Assembly: GCF_000018145.1 (NCBI RefSeq)
Contig: NC_009952.1
Span: 1,612,001 to 1,676,000, forward strand
Reading direction: 5' to 3'
Length of the DNA stretch: 64,000 bases
From: Dinoroseobacter shibae DFL 12 = DSM 16493
GTDB lineage: Bacteria; Pseudomonadota; Alphaproteobacteria; Rhodobacterales; Rhodobacteraceae
Shown: positions 44,339 through 54,177 of the stretch, in pieces
How positions within the stretch are numbered: position 1 is the first letter of the stretch
Layout of the letters: each line of letters opens with the position of its first letter
Translations under genes and position numbers: made by a program
The notes under the pieces: model-generated
Seen by the model: only the letters and a program-made list of their open reading frames with translations
Database searches by the model: none
What the model was told of the DNA's origin: nothing

Positions 44339-45472
44339 ATGCGAAAAATTCACCTGGCGTTGGCCAGTGGTACGGCAGTCGCACTGGCGACACAGGCCTT
44401 CGGCGGTGGAGTTGAACGGTCCACACAAAGCGTTGGGATTCTCTTTGAAGAGGGCACCTACGCTGAGCTGTCTTTCGGGCAGGTTGATCCGGATGCAAGC
44501 GGGGATTTCGTGCTCGACCGGTCCGTGTCGACCGGTGACATGCTCGCCTCGGAGAACATCTTTACCCTGTCGTTCAAGACCGATCTGAGCGACCGGCTGG
44601 TTGCCGCGCTGGTCCTCGACCAGCCCGTGGGGGCGCGGATCCGCTACCCCGAGGGCACCGGCCATCCCTTTGCAGGCTCCAAGGCGGATCTCGATGCGCG
44701 GGCGCTCACCGCGATGCTGCGCTACAAGTTCGACGGTGGGTTCAGCGTCTATGGCGGCCTGCGCGCCCAACAGGTGGAGGGCTTCGTCGCTCTGCCCACG
44801 ATCCCGGGCTACGAGTTGACGACCAACAACGACCGCGAGTTCGGCTATATGGTCGGTGCGGCCTATGAACGTCCCGAGATTGGTCTGCGGGTGGCGCTGA
44901 CCTATAACTCGGCCATCGACCATAATTTTGAATCTTCCGAGAGCTTCCTGACCCCGGGCGGGCCTGCCGTTCTGGACGACGGGTTCAAGACGACAATCCC
45001 GCAGTCGGTGCATCTCGAGGCGCAAACCGGAATCGCGGCAAACACGCTGCTCTTCGGCTCGATCCGCTGGGTCGATTGGAGCGAGTTCGAGATCGATCCG
45101 CCGGTCTACGCCGCTGGGATCGCATCGCTCGGCCAAGACTATGCCCTTGCCGCCTACGAAAGCGACACGATCACTTATAGGATCGGCGTTGGGCGACGTT
45201 TCAACGAGAATTGGGCCGGAGCGATCACCTATATCCACGAACCCGACAGCGGCGATATTTTCGGAAACTTAGGACCGATCGACGGTCGCGACGCCATATC
45301 GCTCGGGGTGACCTACAGCCGGGACAACATCAAGATCACCGGCGGTGTCGAATACGGCTGGCTTGGTGATGCCCTGTCCCAGGCGCCCAACGGACCGCCG
45401 GGAACGCCGGTCTCGGACTTCCGGGACAACACCTCTGTCAGCTACGGCTTCCGGATCGGCTACTACTTCTGA
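44339..45472 (+). CDS. Outer-membrane FadL/OmpP1-family porin-like protein
   Basis: 377 residues. Signal peptide cleaved near ATQAFG, then a beta-barrel pattern with strands such as YKFDGGFSVYGGLRAQ, LRVALTYNSAIDH, ITYRIGVGRRFNENWAG and ending in aromatic YYF, the usual C-terminal barrel signal. The OmpP1/FadL family takes up hydrophobic compounds across the outer membrane. The ATG at 44339 is used; an ATG at 44330 is nine bases upstream and gives the same signal. A strong terminator follows. Confidence 0.85.
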   Translation: MRKIHLALASGTAVALATQAFGGGVERSTQSVGILFEEGTYAELSFGQVDPDASGDFVLDRSVSTGDMLASENIFTLSFKTDLSDRLVAALVLDQPVGARIRYPEGTGHPFAGSKADLDARALTAMLRYKFDGGFSVYGGLRAQQVEGFVALPTIPGYELTTNNDREFGYMVGAAYERPEIGLRVALTYNSAIDHNFESSESFLTPGGPAVLDDGFKTTIPQSVHLEAQTGIAANTLLFGSIRWVDWSEFEIDPPVYAAGIASLGQDYALAAYESDTITYRIGVGRRFNENWAGAITYIHEPDSGDIFGNLGPIDGRDAISLGVTYSRDNIKITGGVEYGWLGDALSQAPNGPPGTPVSDFRDNTSVSYGFRIGYYF

Positions 45473-45493
45473 TCCCGCTGAATCTGTGTCACG

Positions 45494-45519
45494 CCCCGCC
45501 GGTTTCGGCGGGGTTTTTC
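45494..45519 (+). terminator. Intrinsic terminator of the FadL-like gene
   Basis: CCCCGCCG and CGGCGGGG form a perfect eight-base-pair stem around four bases, followed by five T, C and T. It starts 22 bases after the stop codon. Confidence 0.9.
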
Positions 45520-45571
45520 TTTGCGCAGGTTTCGGATCGCGGAGGTGATTGTTTGACGGTAGATGCGCTCC

Positions 45572-46480
45572 ATGACGATACAGAAATCTCTTTCGCTACG
45601 CGCCTGGGCCGAGTTGGGCCTGCTTTCACTGATCTGGGGCGGCAGCTTCCTGTCGATCCGGATCGCTTTGGACGAAATTCCTCTCGTGACCTCGGTCGCC
45701 TACCGGGTGGGCATCGCGGCCTTGCTATTGTGGGCGGTGATCCTGTGGCGCGGAACGGCCGTGCCGCGGGACCTGCGTCTTTGGGGCGCGTTCCTGGTCA
45801 TGGGCCTTCTGAACAACGTCTTGCCGTTCTCGCTCATGGCCTGGGGGCAGCTTCATATCGAGACCGGGCTGACCTCGATCCTGAATGCGGCCACGGCGGT
45901 TTTCGGGGTGGTGGTGGCGGCCCTGGTCTTCGCCGATGAGCGCCTGACCCTGAACCGGGGGCTTGGCGTCGCCCTCGGATTTCTCGGGGTGGCCACGGCC
46001 ATCGGTTTGCACAACTTCCGGCATTTCGATTTGCAATCATTGGCGCAACTCGCGGTTATTGCCGGGACGGTGTCTTACGCGTTTGCAGGGGCCTGGGCGC
46101 GCATGCATCTCAAGGGGCTGGCGCCTGAAGTGGCGGCAGCCGGCATGCTGACCGCATCCAGCCTGGTGATGATCCCCGGAGCGCTGATGTTCGACGGGGT
46201 GCCCACGGCCCTGCCTTCCGGTACCGCGATGCTGGCCGTGGGATACTATGCGCTGGTGGCGACGGCCTTTGCCTATCTGCTCTATTACCGGGTGCTGGCC
46301 GCGGCGGGATCGGGCAACCTGATGCTCTGTACCCTTCTGGTGGCCCCGGTGGCGATCACACTGGGAGCGTTGGTGCGCGGCGAGGCGCTGCCGGGGTATG
46401 CGTTCCTCGGCTTCGGGTTGCTGGCGCTGGGGCTGATCGTGCTGGACGGACGCTTGACCCGGCGGCTGCTTTCCGGTTGA
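45572..46480 (+). CDS. EamA/DMT-superfamily permease
   Basis: 302 residues with ten predicted membrane helices. The motifs LIWGGSFLSIRIALDEIPLV and the FADERLTLNRGLGVALGFLGV helix pair are typical EamA. The second EamA half holds GYYALVATAFAYLLYYRVLAAAGSGN. The substrate is unknown. A few in-frame ATGs make the exact start uncertain; 45572 gives MTIQKSL. Not related by close identity to the other DMT permease at 43376. Confidence 0.87.
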   Translation: MTIQKSLSLRAWAELGLLSLIWGGSFLSIRIALDEIPLVTSVAYRVGIAALLLWAVILWRGTAVPRDLRLWGAFLVMGLLNNVLPFSLMAWGQLHIETGLTSILNAATAVFGVVVAALVFADERLTLNRGLGVALGFLGVATAIGLHNFRHFDLQSLAQLAVIAGTVSYAFAGAWARMHLKGLAPEVAAAGMLTASSLVMIPGALMFDGVPTALPSGTAMLAVGYYALVATAFAYLLYYRVLAAAGSGNLMLCTLLVAPVAITLGALVRGEALPGYAFLGFGLLALGLIVLDGRLTRRLLSG

Positions 46481-46517
46481 ACCCGGGCACTTGATCGCCC
46501 GCGACGGAGGCCCGCCA

Positions 46518-47390
46518 ATGCTCTATGACACGCCCGCTGCCTGGGCCTCCGCGCCGGAAAAACACGTTTTGTTGTTCGGCATGTCCGGTCTTGGCAAGAC
46601 TTTCGTGTCCAACCGGCTGCGCGAGTCCGGAAACTGGTTCCATTACTCCGTCGATTACCGGATCGGCACCCGGTATATGGGCGAGCACATCGTGGACAAT
46701 TTCAAGCGCGAGGCCATGCAGGTGCCCTTCCTGCGGGACCTGCTGATGTCGGATTCGATCTATATCGGGTCCAACATCACGCTGGAGAACCTCTCACCGG
46801 TCTCCACCTATCTCGGCAAGCCCGGCAATCCCGCGCTGGGAGGGGTGCCGATCGACGAATACCGCCTCAGGCAGGCGCAATTCCGGCGCGCCGAGATCGC
46901 CGCGTTGCAGGACACCGCACATTTCATCGACCGCGCCAAGGCACTCTATGGCTATCCACATTTCGTGTGCGACAGCGGCGGGTCGATCTGCGAATGGGTG
47001 GACGCCGAGGACCCCGAGGATCCACTGCTGCGCGATCTGTCGGCTGTGACGCTGCTGGTCTGGATCAAGGGCGACGCGGCCCATACCGAGGAACTGATCC
47101 GCCGTTTCGACCGGGACCCGAAGCCGATGGCCTACCAACCGGAGTTCCTCGACCGGGTGTGGGCGGAGTATCTGGCCCAGAACCGTATGGCCCCCGAGGC
47201 GGTAGACCCGGACGCCTTCATCCGCTGGACCTATGCCCAGGCGCTCGCGCACCGTCAGCCGCGCTATGCGGCCATGGCGCAGAACTGGGGCGTCACGGTG
47301 GAAGCCGATGATATCGCCCGGATGCGCGATGCCGCGGATTTCGAGGCACTGATCGCGGACGCCCTTGGCAATCGGAGCTCAAGCGCCTAA
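46518..47390 (+). CDS. P-loop ATP/GTP-binding protein of unknown function
   Basis: 290 residues. A Walker A motif GMSGLGKT is at residues 21-28, right after HVLLF, so the protein is a P-loop NTPase, perhaps a nucleotide/zeta-toxin-like kinase. The [27 protein letters not shown] and [23 protein letters not shown] blocks look like a nucleotide-kinase fold, where residues after the P-loop contact substrate. The ATG at 46518 has GGAGG seven bases upstream. It lies upstream of metA by 35 bases and may be in one operon. Family name unknown to me. Confidence 0.75.
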   Translation: MLYDTPAAWASAPEKHVLLFGMSGLGKTFVSNRLRESGNWFHYSVDYRIGTRYMGEHIVDNFKREAMQVPFLRDLLMSDSIYIGSNITLENLSPVSTYLGKPGNPALGGVPIDEYRLRQAQFRRAEIAALQDTAHFIDRAKALYGYPHFVCDSGGSICEWVDAEDPEDPLLRDLSAVTLLVWIKGDAAHTEELIRRFDRDPKPMAYQPEFLDRVWAEYLAQNRMAPEAVDPDAFIRWTYAQALAHRQPRYAAMAQNWGVTVEADDIARMRDAADFEALIADALGNRSSSA

Positions 47391-47425
47391 GTCCACACCT
47401 CCACGCGACAAGCCGGACCCCTCTC

Positions 47426-48343
47426 ATGCCGATCAAGATCCCCGAGACCCTGCCTGCCTTCGATGTGCTGTCCTCCGAAGGAGTGATGGTCATGGGCCAG
47501 GGGCGCGCGGATCGCCAGGACATCCGGCCCCTGCAGATCGGGCTTCTCAATCTGATGCCCAAGAAGATCCAAACCGAGACCCAGTTCGCCCGGCTGATCG
47601 GCGCCACGCCCTTGCAGATCGACCTGACCCTGATCCGGATGACCGAGCATCAGTCCAAACACACCTCAGCCGCGCATATGGAGGCGTTCTATCGCCCGTT
47701 CGCCGAGGTCCGAGACCGCAAGTTTGACGGGCTGATCATCACCGGCGCCCCCATCGAACATCTGGAGTTCGCGGATGTGACCTACTGGGACGAGCTGCGC
47801 GAGGTCTTCGCCTGGACCCAGACCAATGTACACGCGACCTTCGGCGTTTGCTGGGGCGGGATGGCGATGATCAACCATTTCCACGGAGTGCAGAAGCACA
47901 TCCTCCCCGCCAAGGCGTTCGGCTGCTTCCGGCACCGCAACCTTGCACCCGCCTCCCCCTACCTGCGCGGGTTTTCGGACGATTGCGTCATTCCCGTGAG
48001 CCGCTGGACCGAGATGAAACAATCGGAGATCGACGCGGTACCCGGTTTGACCACACTCCTGGGCTCGCCCGAGGTTGGTCCGTGCCTGGTCGAGGACCCC
48101 GGGCACCGCGCGCTCTATATCTTCAACCATTTCGAGTATGACACCGGCACGCTCAAGGAAGAATACGACCGGGATGTGGAGAACGGCACGCCGATCAACG
48201 TTCCCACGAATTACTATCCCGACGACGACCCCGCTCGCGCACCGCTCAATCGGTGGAGATCGCATGCGCATCTGCTATATGGCAACTGGTTGAACGAGAT
48301 ATACCAGACCACCGAATATGACCTCGAGAAGATCGGTACTTAA
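47426..48343 (+). CDS. metA: Homoserine O-acyltransferase (MetA; acetyl-CoA-type residue)
   Basis: 305 residues. First committed step of methionine synthesis, acylating homoserine. Catalytic Cys142 in FGVCWGG and the [13 protein letters not shown] region are conserved. Residue 111 ([10 protein letters not shown]) is Glu, the residue described as selecting acetyl-CoA; succinyl-CoA enzymes such as E. coli have Gly. I therefore predict O-acetylhomoserine formation despite the MetA name. It follows the P-loop gene by 35 bases and overlaps the downstream hydrolase gene by 26 bases. Confidence 0.94.
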   Translation: MPIKIPETLPAFDVLSSEGVMVMGQGRADRQDIRPLQIGLLNLMPKKIQTETQFARLIGATPLQIDLTLIRMTEHQSKHTSAAHMEAFYRPFAEVRDRKFDGLIITGAPIEHLEFADVTYWDELREVFAWTQTNVHATFGVCWGGMAMINHFHGVQKHILPAKAFGCFRHRNLAPASPYLRGFSDDCVIPVSRWTEMKQSEIDAVPGLTTLLGSPEVGPCLVEDPGHRALYIFNHFEYDTGTLKEEYDRDVENGTPINVPTNYYPDDDPARAPLNRWRSHAHLLYGNWLNEIYQTTEYDLEKIGT

Positions 48344-49280
48344 GGCAGCCATCGGAGTGACCGCTTTGGCGGGACTGACGGCCTGCGCTGCGACCGGTAA
48401 GGACACCGTGACACGTTCTGACAGAACCCCGCCGCTTGGCGACCTGATCCAGGTGGATGGCAAGACCGTGCATGTGGCCGAGGCCGGACGCGGGCCTGCG
48501 GTCGTGCTGCTGCACGGCGCGTCGGGCAATCTGCGCGACCTGACCTTCGATCTGACCGGGTATCTCAACGAGGCGGGGTTCCGTACGCTGGCGTTTGATC
48601 GGCCCGGCTTGGGCTATTCCGATCGCCTGCATGACCGCGGCGAAAGTCCGCAGGAGCAGGCGCGCCATCTGGCCAAGGCGCTGGACGCGCGCGGCGTGGA
48701 TCGGGCGATCATCTTAGGGCACAGCTTCGGCGGGTCCGTTGCCATGGCCTGGGCGCTGGAACGACCGGACCAGGCCGCGGGCGTCGTGACCCTGGGCGGT
48801 GCGACGATGCCCTGGCCCGGAGGCCTGGGTCCTTGGTACAGCATTGCATCAAGTGATCTGGGGGGCGCCACGCTGGTGCCGTTGCTGGTAGCTCTCGTGC
48901 CGCGCAGCCGGGCGCCCGATTTCGCGCAATCGCTGTTCAATCCCGACCCGCTGCCGACAGGGTATATCGACTATGTCGGCGTCGATCTGACCCTGCGGCC
49001 TGCGCAGGTCCACACGAATGCACGCCAGGTCCATGGCTTGAAGCCTCATATTCAGGTCATGTCTCAGAAATATCCGGGGCTGACCTTGCCGGTCGAGATC
49101 CTGCACGGGACCGCCGACAAGGTCGTGCCCGAAACGGTGCACGCGATCCCGATGTCGCGAATCCTGCCCAATGGCAACCTCGTGCTGCTGGAAGGTCGGG
49201 GCCACATGCCGCATCACGCCGAACAGGAGGCAGTCGTCGCGGCAGTGGCGCGGGCGGCACGCGCCTCCGGATTGCGCTGA
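48318..49280 (+). CDS. Alpha/beta-hydrolase lipoprotein
   Basis: 320 residues. The N-terminus has both a twin-arginine look ([11 protein letters not shown]) and a lipobox LTAC with Cys23, so it is probably an envelope lipoprotein. Alpha/beta-hydrolase blocks: [10 protein letters not shown] (oxyanion), nucleophile Ser in [12 protein letters not shown] (about residue 135), acid in [12 protein letters not shown] and the catalytic His in GRGHMPHH. It could be an esterase or lactonase; substrate unknown. Overlaps metA by 26 bases. Confidence 0.86.
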   Translation: MTSRRSVLKAAIGVTALAGLTACAATGKDTVTRSDRTPPLGDLIQVDGKTVHVAEAGRGPAVVLLHGASGNLRDLTFDLTGYLNEAGFRTLAFDRPGLGYSDRLHDRGESPQEQARHLAKALDARGVDRAIILGHSFGGSVAMAWALERPDQAAGVVTLGGATMPWPGGLGPWYSIASSDLGGATLVPLLVALVPRSRAPDFAQSLFNPDPLPTGYIDYVGVDLTLRPAQVHTNARQVHGLKPHIQVMSQKYPGLTLPVEILHGTADKVVPETVHAIPMSRILPNGNLVLLEGRGHMPHHAEQEAVVAAVARAARASGLR

Positions 49281-49361
49281 GCCGCGCAATCGCCATACTG
49301 CCCGAACGACCGTGACCGGCGCCCTTCGGACCTGCGCGCCCCTGAGACGAGGACCGCCCCG

Positions 49362-50231
49362 ATGTCCCTGCCCTTCGATGGTGCCATTTCCCATTTTGCG
49401 ACCCATGATGCGCCGCCGGATGTCCAGGCGGCACTGGCCGGTGCCAAGAAGGGCGAGATCCTGTCACCGACCTACCCCTACGCGACGCGCATGGACAAGG
49501 ACGACTACGAGGACACCCTGAGGGCGCTGCAGATCGAACTGGTCAAGCTGCAGTCCTGGGTCAAGGAGAGCGGCGCGCGGGTCTGCGTGCTGTTCGAGGG
49601 GCGCGATGCGGCCGGAAAAGGCGGCACGATCAAGCGCGTGCGCGCCAATCTCAACCCGCGTACGACGCGGGTGGTGGCCCTCTCCAAGCCCACGGACCGC
49701 GAAGCATCGGAATGGTACTTTCAGCGCTATATCAGACAATTGCCCGCGGGCGGTGAGATCACCTTGTTCGACCGCAGCTGGTATAACCGCGGCGTGGTGG
49801 AGCATGTCTTCGAGTTCTGCGCGCCCTCCGAACGGGAGGCGTTCTTTCGCCAGCTGCCGGAGTTCGAAGCAATGCTGGTGGATGAGGGAATTCACCTGGT
49901 CAAATTCTGGCTCAACGTCGGACGCGCCGAACAGCTGCGCCGTTTCCTGAGACGCGAGAAGGATCCGCTCAAGCAATGGAAGCTGAGCTGGATCGACGTG
50001 GAGGGGTTGAAGAAATGGGATGCCTATACGGGTGCGATTTCCGAGACTCTGACCCGAAGTCACACCAAGGTCGCGCCATGGACGATCATTCGCAGCGATG
50101 ACAAGCGGCGTGCGCGTCTTGCCGCGATCCGTCAAATCCTCTCGGGTCTGGATTATACCGGCAAGAAGACACAGCTTGTTTCTGCCCTCGACCCGCAGGT
50201 CAGCGGAGGCCCGGACATCTGGGATGCCTAA
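49362..50231 (+). CDS. ppk2: Polyphosphate kinase 2
   Basis: 289 residues of the PPK2 family. The Walker [14 protein letters not shown] (about residue 82) and lid-region block [14 protein letters not shown] are diagnostic; class I PPK2 enzymes make GTP or ATP from polyphosphate and the corresponding NDP. Start ATG at 49362. The downstream TetR-family gene starts inside its last codons, so the two are cotranscribed. Confidence 0.94.
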   Translation: MSLPFDGAISHFATHDAPPDVQAALAGAKKGEILSPTYPYATRMDKDDYEDTLRALQIELVKLQSWVKESGARVCVLFEGRDAAGKGGTIKRVRANLNPRTTRVVALSKPTDREASEWYFQRYIRQLPAGGEITLFDRSWYNRGVVEHVFEFCAPSEREAFFRQLPEFEAMLVDEGIHLVKFWLNVGRAEQLRRFLRREKDPLKQWKLSWIDVEGLKKWDAYTGAISETLTRSHTKVAPWTIIRSDDKRRARLAAIRQILSGLDYTGKKTQLVSALDPQVSGGPDIWDA

Positions 50232-50841
50232 ACGCGGCTATCACCATGGCAATTTGCGTGCGGCGCTCGTCGATGCCGCCCTCAAGCTGATCGAGGAGAA
50301 GGGGCCGACCGGATTCACCCTGTCCGAGGCAGCCAAGAATGCCGGCGTGACCCCGGCAGCGGTCTATCGCCATTTCTCCGGCCGGGACGAGTTGATCATC
50401 GAAATCGCCGTGCAAGGGCATTCCATTTTCGCGGACCTTATGGAGTATGCGTTCAACGCCGGACAGCCCTCGGCGTTGGCGGCCTTCGAGGCGACGGGTC
50501 GGGCCTATCTCGCTTTTGCACGCAAGCATCCCGGGCACTACATGGCGATGTTCGAGAGCGGGATTTCGAACCAGGCAACACCGGAGCTGGCCACCGCCTC
50601 GGCCCGGTCTCGGCAGGTTCTGGAGCGCGCGGCGGAGGAACTGTCCAAGCATATCCCCGAGGACAAGCGCCCGCCGGCTTCGATGTTCTCGGCGCATATC
50701 TGGGCCATGAGCCACGGGGTTGTGGAACTTTTCGCCCGTGGCGCGCCGGGGTCCAAAGCCCCTTTCCCGCCAGAGGATCTTCTGGAAACCGGGATCGGGA
50801 TCTACTTGCGCGGGCTGGGACTGATCGCGCCGGACGACTGA
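50224..50841 (+). CDS. TetR/AcrR-family transcriptional regulator
   Basis: 205 residues. The N-terminal TetR helix-turn-helix (about residues 10-60) includes [20 protein letters not shown]; the C-terminal half is the variable ligand/dimerisation domain of the WHG-like subtype ([11 protein letters not shown]). The ATG lies within the end of ppk2 (eight-base overlap). It is convergent with the ABC transporter genes (14 bases), whose control by it is not established. Confidence 0.88.
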   Translation: MPKRGYHHGNLRAALVDAALKLIEEKGPTGFTLSEAAKNAGVTPAAVYRHFSGRDELIIEIAVQGHSIFADLMEYAFNAGQPSALAAFEATGRAYLAFARKHPGHYMAMFESGISNQATPELATASARSRQVLERAAEELSKHIPEDKRPPASMFSAHIWAMSHGVVELFARGAPGSKAPFPPEDLLETGIGIYLRGLGLIAPDD

Positions 50842-50855
50842 GCGGGGCTGGGCAA

Positions 50856-51923
50856 TCAGGCTGCGAAATAGCGCAGTGCCTCGGGCGACCATTGGACCCG
50901 GGTGCGCGCGCCGGGATCGAGCACGGGAATGCCGGGCCCGTTCTTCATGGCGATCTCAACCAGGCGATCGGTCCCGTCGAGGCGGACATGGTAGCTGGTC
51001 ATGTCCCCGAAATACTCCCGCTCGACGACCTCGCCCGGGGTGCCCTGCCCGGTCTCGTCGAAATCGAGCGCCATGCCTTCGGGGCGCACGCCCGCCACGC
51101 AGGTCCCCGTGGCGCCCTCAGCACATTGATCCGCCGTCACCGGCACCGTGCCGAGACCGGCGACATCAGCCCGATCGCCGCTGATCTCCGCGGGCAGGAA
51201 GGACATCGTACCGATGAATTCGGCCACCGCCCGGCTTGCGGGTTGCGCATAAAGCGTCTGGGGGGGGGCGAGCTGCGCGATGCGTCCCTCGAACATCACC
51301 GCGATCCGGTCCGACATGGTCAAGGCTTCCTCCTGGTCGTGGGTCACCAGGATGAAGGTGATGCCGACATGGCGCTGCAGCCGCCGCAGCTCGGTCTGCA
51401 TCTGCTCGCGCATCTTCTTGTCGAGGGCCGATAGCGGTTCGTCCAGCAGCAGGACCTTGGGTTTCAGCACCAGCGCCCGCGCGAGCGCCACACGCTGCCG
51501 TTGCCCACCGGAGAGTGCATGGGCCGCGCGCGCGCCATAGCCCTTCAAACCCACCATGTGCAGGGCGTCGGCGACGAGACTGGCGCGCGCCTCCCCGGTC
51601 AGGTCGGTGCGTCGCCTCAAGCCGAAGCCCACGTTGTCGCCGACGCTGAGATGCGGGAAAATCGCATAACTTTGGAACACCATGTTGGTGGGCCGCTTGT
51701 TGGCGGGCACCCCCACCATGTCCACGCCGCCGAGGGTGAGTGTGCCACTCTCGAATTCCTCGAAACCGGCGATGGTGCGCAACAGGGTCGTCTTTCCGCA
51801 GCCGGACGGGCCCAGCAGTGAAAAAAACTCCCCCGCGCCGATATCGACCGAGACATCTCGCAGAGCGTGATAGCTGCCGTAGTATTTCTGGACGTTCTGG
51901 ATGCGGATCAGGGGTGCGGTCAC
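50856..51923 (-). CDS. ABC importer ATP-binding protein (PotA-like)
   Basis: 355 residues. Walker A GPSGCGKTTLL, signature ALSGGQRQRVALAR, Walker B VLLLDEPLSALD, then a C-terminal TOBE/MOP-like domain from about residue 265, as in spermidine/putrescine importers. The start is a GTG overlapping the upstream permease stop as GTGA. Third gene of a PotB-PotC-PotA unit; the substrate could be putrescine/spermidine or another cation; no binding-protein gene is adjacent. Confidence 0.9.
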   Translation of the reverse strand: MTAPLIRIQNVQKYYGSYHALRDVSVDIGAGEFFSLLGPSGCGKTTLLRTIAGFEEFESGTLTLGGVDMVGVPANKRPTNMVFQSYAIFPHLSVGDNVGFGLRRRTDLTGEARASLVADALHMVGLKGYGARAAHALSGGQRQRVALARALVLKPKVLLLDEPLSALDKKMREQMQTELRRLQRHVGITFILVTHDQEEALTMSDRIAVMFEGRIAQLAPPQTLYAQPASRAVAEFIGTMSFLPAEISGDRADVAGLGTVPVTADQCAEGATGTCVAGVRPEGMALDFDETGQGTPGEVVEREYFGDMTSYHVRLDGTDRLVEIAMKNGPGIPVLDPGARTRVQWSPEALRYFAA

Positions 51924-52726
51924 AAGAACCCTCCGGTGTCGGTCTGGCCGCTCTTGCGCAAGCCGCGTCGGCGGAAGGCTTCGGCGGTGATGATCAGAAC
52001 GAGAGACAGCAGAATGAGGATCGTTCCCAGCGCCATGATCACAGGCAGCTTCTGCGGGAAGCGTAGCTGGCTCCAGATATAGACCGGCAAGGTCGGGTCG
52101 GTGCCGGTCAGGAAAAAGGCAATGATGAACTCGTCCAGTGAAATGGTGAACGAGATGAGAAGCGAGGCGACGATGCCGGGGGCCACCAGCGGCAAAATGA
52201 TGAGCCGGAACGCGCTGAGACGCGTCTCGCCCAAATCGATGGCGGCTTCTTCGAGCGACCTGTCGAGGCCGCTGAAGCTGCTTGACAGGATGGCGATGCA
52301 GAACGGTGTGCAGATCAGGGTATGCCCGAGGATAACCGCCCAAAGCGACAGGTTGAGGCCCATTTGCAGCAACACCACCAGCAATGAAACCGCGACAATA
52401 ATCTCGGGCAGCACCAGCGGGATCATAATGAACCCCATGATCCCCGCCTTGCCCGGAAACTCGAACCGCGTGGCCGCACGCGACGCAAACACTCCGAGCG
52501 CCGTGGAAAACACGGCCGTCGACAGCGCGATGATCAGCGAGTTGCGCACCGCGTCATGCAACGCCGGGATCTGGGTCAGTTCCACGAACCAGCTTATAGT
52601 GAAACCACTGAGTGGAAAGGCGATGATTGTGCTGTCGTTGAAAGCGAAAATCGGCAGCAAGGCCACCGGCAGGTAGAGGAAAACCAAATACACCACCGCA
52701 TAGGTCCACAACACCCGGCGGCTCAT
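51920..52726 (-). CDS. ABC importer permease (PotC-like)
   Basis: 268 residues with about six membrane helices. The EAA loop, EAAIDLGETRLSAFRLIILPLVAPGI, is intact and contacts the ATPase. Similar to PotC of the spermidine/putrescine importer. Translationally coupled: ATGA with the PotB-like gene before it and GTGA with the ATPase gene after it. Confidence 0.9.
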   Translation of the reverse strand: MSRRVLWTYAVVYLVFLYLPVALLPIFAFNDSTIIAFPLSGFTISWFVELTQIPALHDAVRNSLIIALSTAVFSTALGVFASRAATRFEFPGKAGIMGFIMIPLVLPEIIVAVSLLVVLLQMGLNLSLWAVILGHTLICTPFCIAILSSSFSGLDRSLEEAAIDLGETRLSAFRLIILPLVAPGIVASLLISFTISLDEFIIAFFLTGTDPTLPVYIWSQLRFPQKLPVIMALGTILILLSLVLIITAEAFRRRGLRKSGQTDTGGFL

Positions 52727-53604
52727 TTGGGGGCCCGCCCGATGTTGCGGGTCACAAACACCACAAGCAGGGCGATGGCGCTGACGATGGTCATGGCAGA
52801 AACCGCGAGGGCCGCGCCCATGGGCGCATCGTTCAGACGCAGGAACTGGGTCTGGATCATGTTGGCGATCATCAGACCGTCAGGCCCCCCAACAAGCCGG
52901 GGTGTAACGTAGTCGCCGATCACCGGAATGAACACAATCAGGGTCGCGGCCACGATCCCGGGCATGGCTAGGGGCAGCGTGATCCGGCAAAACGCGCCCC
53001 AGGCGCTCTCGCCCAGGTCGCGCGCGGCCTCCAGCAGGGAGCGGTCGATTTTCTCGAGCGCCACGTAGATCGGCAGGATCGTGAAGGGCGCGTAAGCGTG
53101 GGCAAGCGTGATCACGACCGCATTGGCGTTATAGAGCAGGAAAGTCAGTGGCTCCTCAATGATACCAAGCCCTTGCAGACCAGAGTTGAGAACTCCGTTG
53201 AAGCCGAGGATTACCTTCCAAAGGAACACGCGGAGCAGGTAGGAGGTCCAGAACGGGACCGTGATCAGAAAAATCCATAGCGCCTTACGGTTCTGCGGGA
53301 CGTGGAAGGACACGAAATAGGCGATGGGAAAGGCCAGCACCACGGTCACCACAGTCACCATCCCGGCGATCCACAGGGACCGGCCCATCAGCGTGCCATA
53401 GATCGGGTCTGTGACCGCTTCCCGGTAGTTCGCCAAGGTGAAGCTGCGATCGAACTCCATGAAGTTCTGGGTCCAGAAACTGAGCACCAGAATTGCAACG
53501 AGGGGAACGGCAAGCAGCAGAATCGTAAAGATCAGCGGCGGGCTGACCATGACGTAGCCTTGCATGGCCTCACTGCGCCGCGCTGTCGTGTTTCGTGTTG
53601 TCAT
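52723..53604 (-). CDS. ABC importer permease (PotB-like)
   Basis: 293 residues with about six membrane helices. EAA loop EAARDLGESAWGAFCRITLPLAMPGI is intact. It is the first gene of the operon; the ATG at 53604 is preferred over a GTG nine bases upstream because a GGGAG site sits at the right distance. Nothing resembling a periplasmic solute-binding protein is found within several kilobases. Confidence 0.9.
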   Translation of the reverse strand: MTTRNTTARRSEAMQGYVMVSPPLIFTILLLAVPLVAILVLSFWTQNFMEFDRSFTLANYREAVTDPIYGTLMGRSLWIAGMVTVVTVVLAFPIAYFVSFHVPQNRKALWIFLITVPFWTSYLLRVFLWKVILGFNGVLNSGLQGLGIIEEPLTFLLYNANAVVITLAHAYAPFTILPIYVALEKIDRSLLEAARDLGESAWGAFCRITLPLAMPGIVAATLIVFIPVIGDYVTPRLVGGPDGLMIANMIQTQFLRLNDAPMGAALAVSAMTIVSAIALLVVFVTRNIGRAPK

Positions 53605-53719
53605 CGCACCCACTCCCCCCCGTTCATAAGGATGCGGAGTTGCCGCAGGGGTAACAAGTGGAAAGTGACGATGCCGCCTGAAGCGCTCTGAAGCGCGCTG
53701 GCGGGGTCGGGCCGCGCGC

Positions 53720-54031
53720 TCAGCTCAGCTCCTGTACGCTGTCGAAGACCTCCAGCACCGGGGGTCCGTCATACATGTCCGCACTGGATTTCGCGCCCTT
53801 GTGAGCCATGCGGAAAGCTTCGGATTTGGTCCAGCCTTCGAACGCTGCCCGATCGCGCCACAGGGTGTGCGACGCATAGAGGCGGACACCATCGCTCTCT
53901 TCGCCCTTCATGAGGTGGAAGGATACGAAACCATCCACGGTTTTCAGGTGGCTGTCGCGGGACTTCCAGACATCTTCGAACGTGTCTTCCTGACCGGCTT
54001 TGACACGAAAACGGTTCATGGTGAGAAACAT
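53720..54031 (-). CDS. Antibiotic biosynthesis monooxygenase-family protein (HmoA-like)
   Basis: 103 residues of the ABM ferredoxin-like fold, related to IsdG/HmoA heme-degrading enzymes. N-terminus FLTMNRFRVKAGQEDTFEDVWKSRD and the GFVSFHLMKGE and LWRDRAAFEGWTKSEAFRMAH blocks are typical. A heme role or a small aromatic-oxygenase role are possible; family membership is firm, role not. Lies between the ABC transporter and rpsI. Confidence 0.8.
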   Translation of the reverse strand: MFLTMNRFRVKAGQEDTFEDVWKSRDSHLKTVDGFVSFHLMKGEESDGVRLYASHTLWRDRAAFEGWTKSEAFRMAHKGAKSSADMYDGPPVLEVFDSVQELS

Positions 54032-54126
54032 CGGCTAAACTCCATAATTGCTGTGCGAGTCTGCGAGCGACGGCTGGCGCGGCGAGAGAACCGGATGCCC
54101 CGTGCAGGGTCAAGGGGCGAGCAGCG

Positions 54127-54153
54127 AAAAGGGCGCGCCACCGGCACGCCCTT
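54127..54153 (-). terminator. Terminator downstream of rpsI
   Basis: AAGGGCGTGCC and GGCGCGCCCTT form an 11-base-pair stem (one G-T wobble) around three bases, followed by TTTCG on the minus strand, 25 bases after the rpsI stop. Confidence 0.75.
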
Positions 54154-54177
54154 CGCAAGCTCGAATGCAATCGGAAC

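Noticed and set aside
47391-47425. SAM-II riboswitch ahead of metA
   Set aside because: Only 35 bases separate metA from the preceding gene, too few for the aptamer unless it lies in coding sequence, and I saw no SAM-II core.
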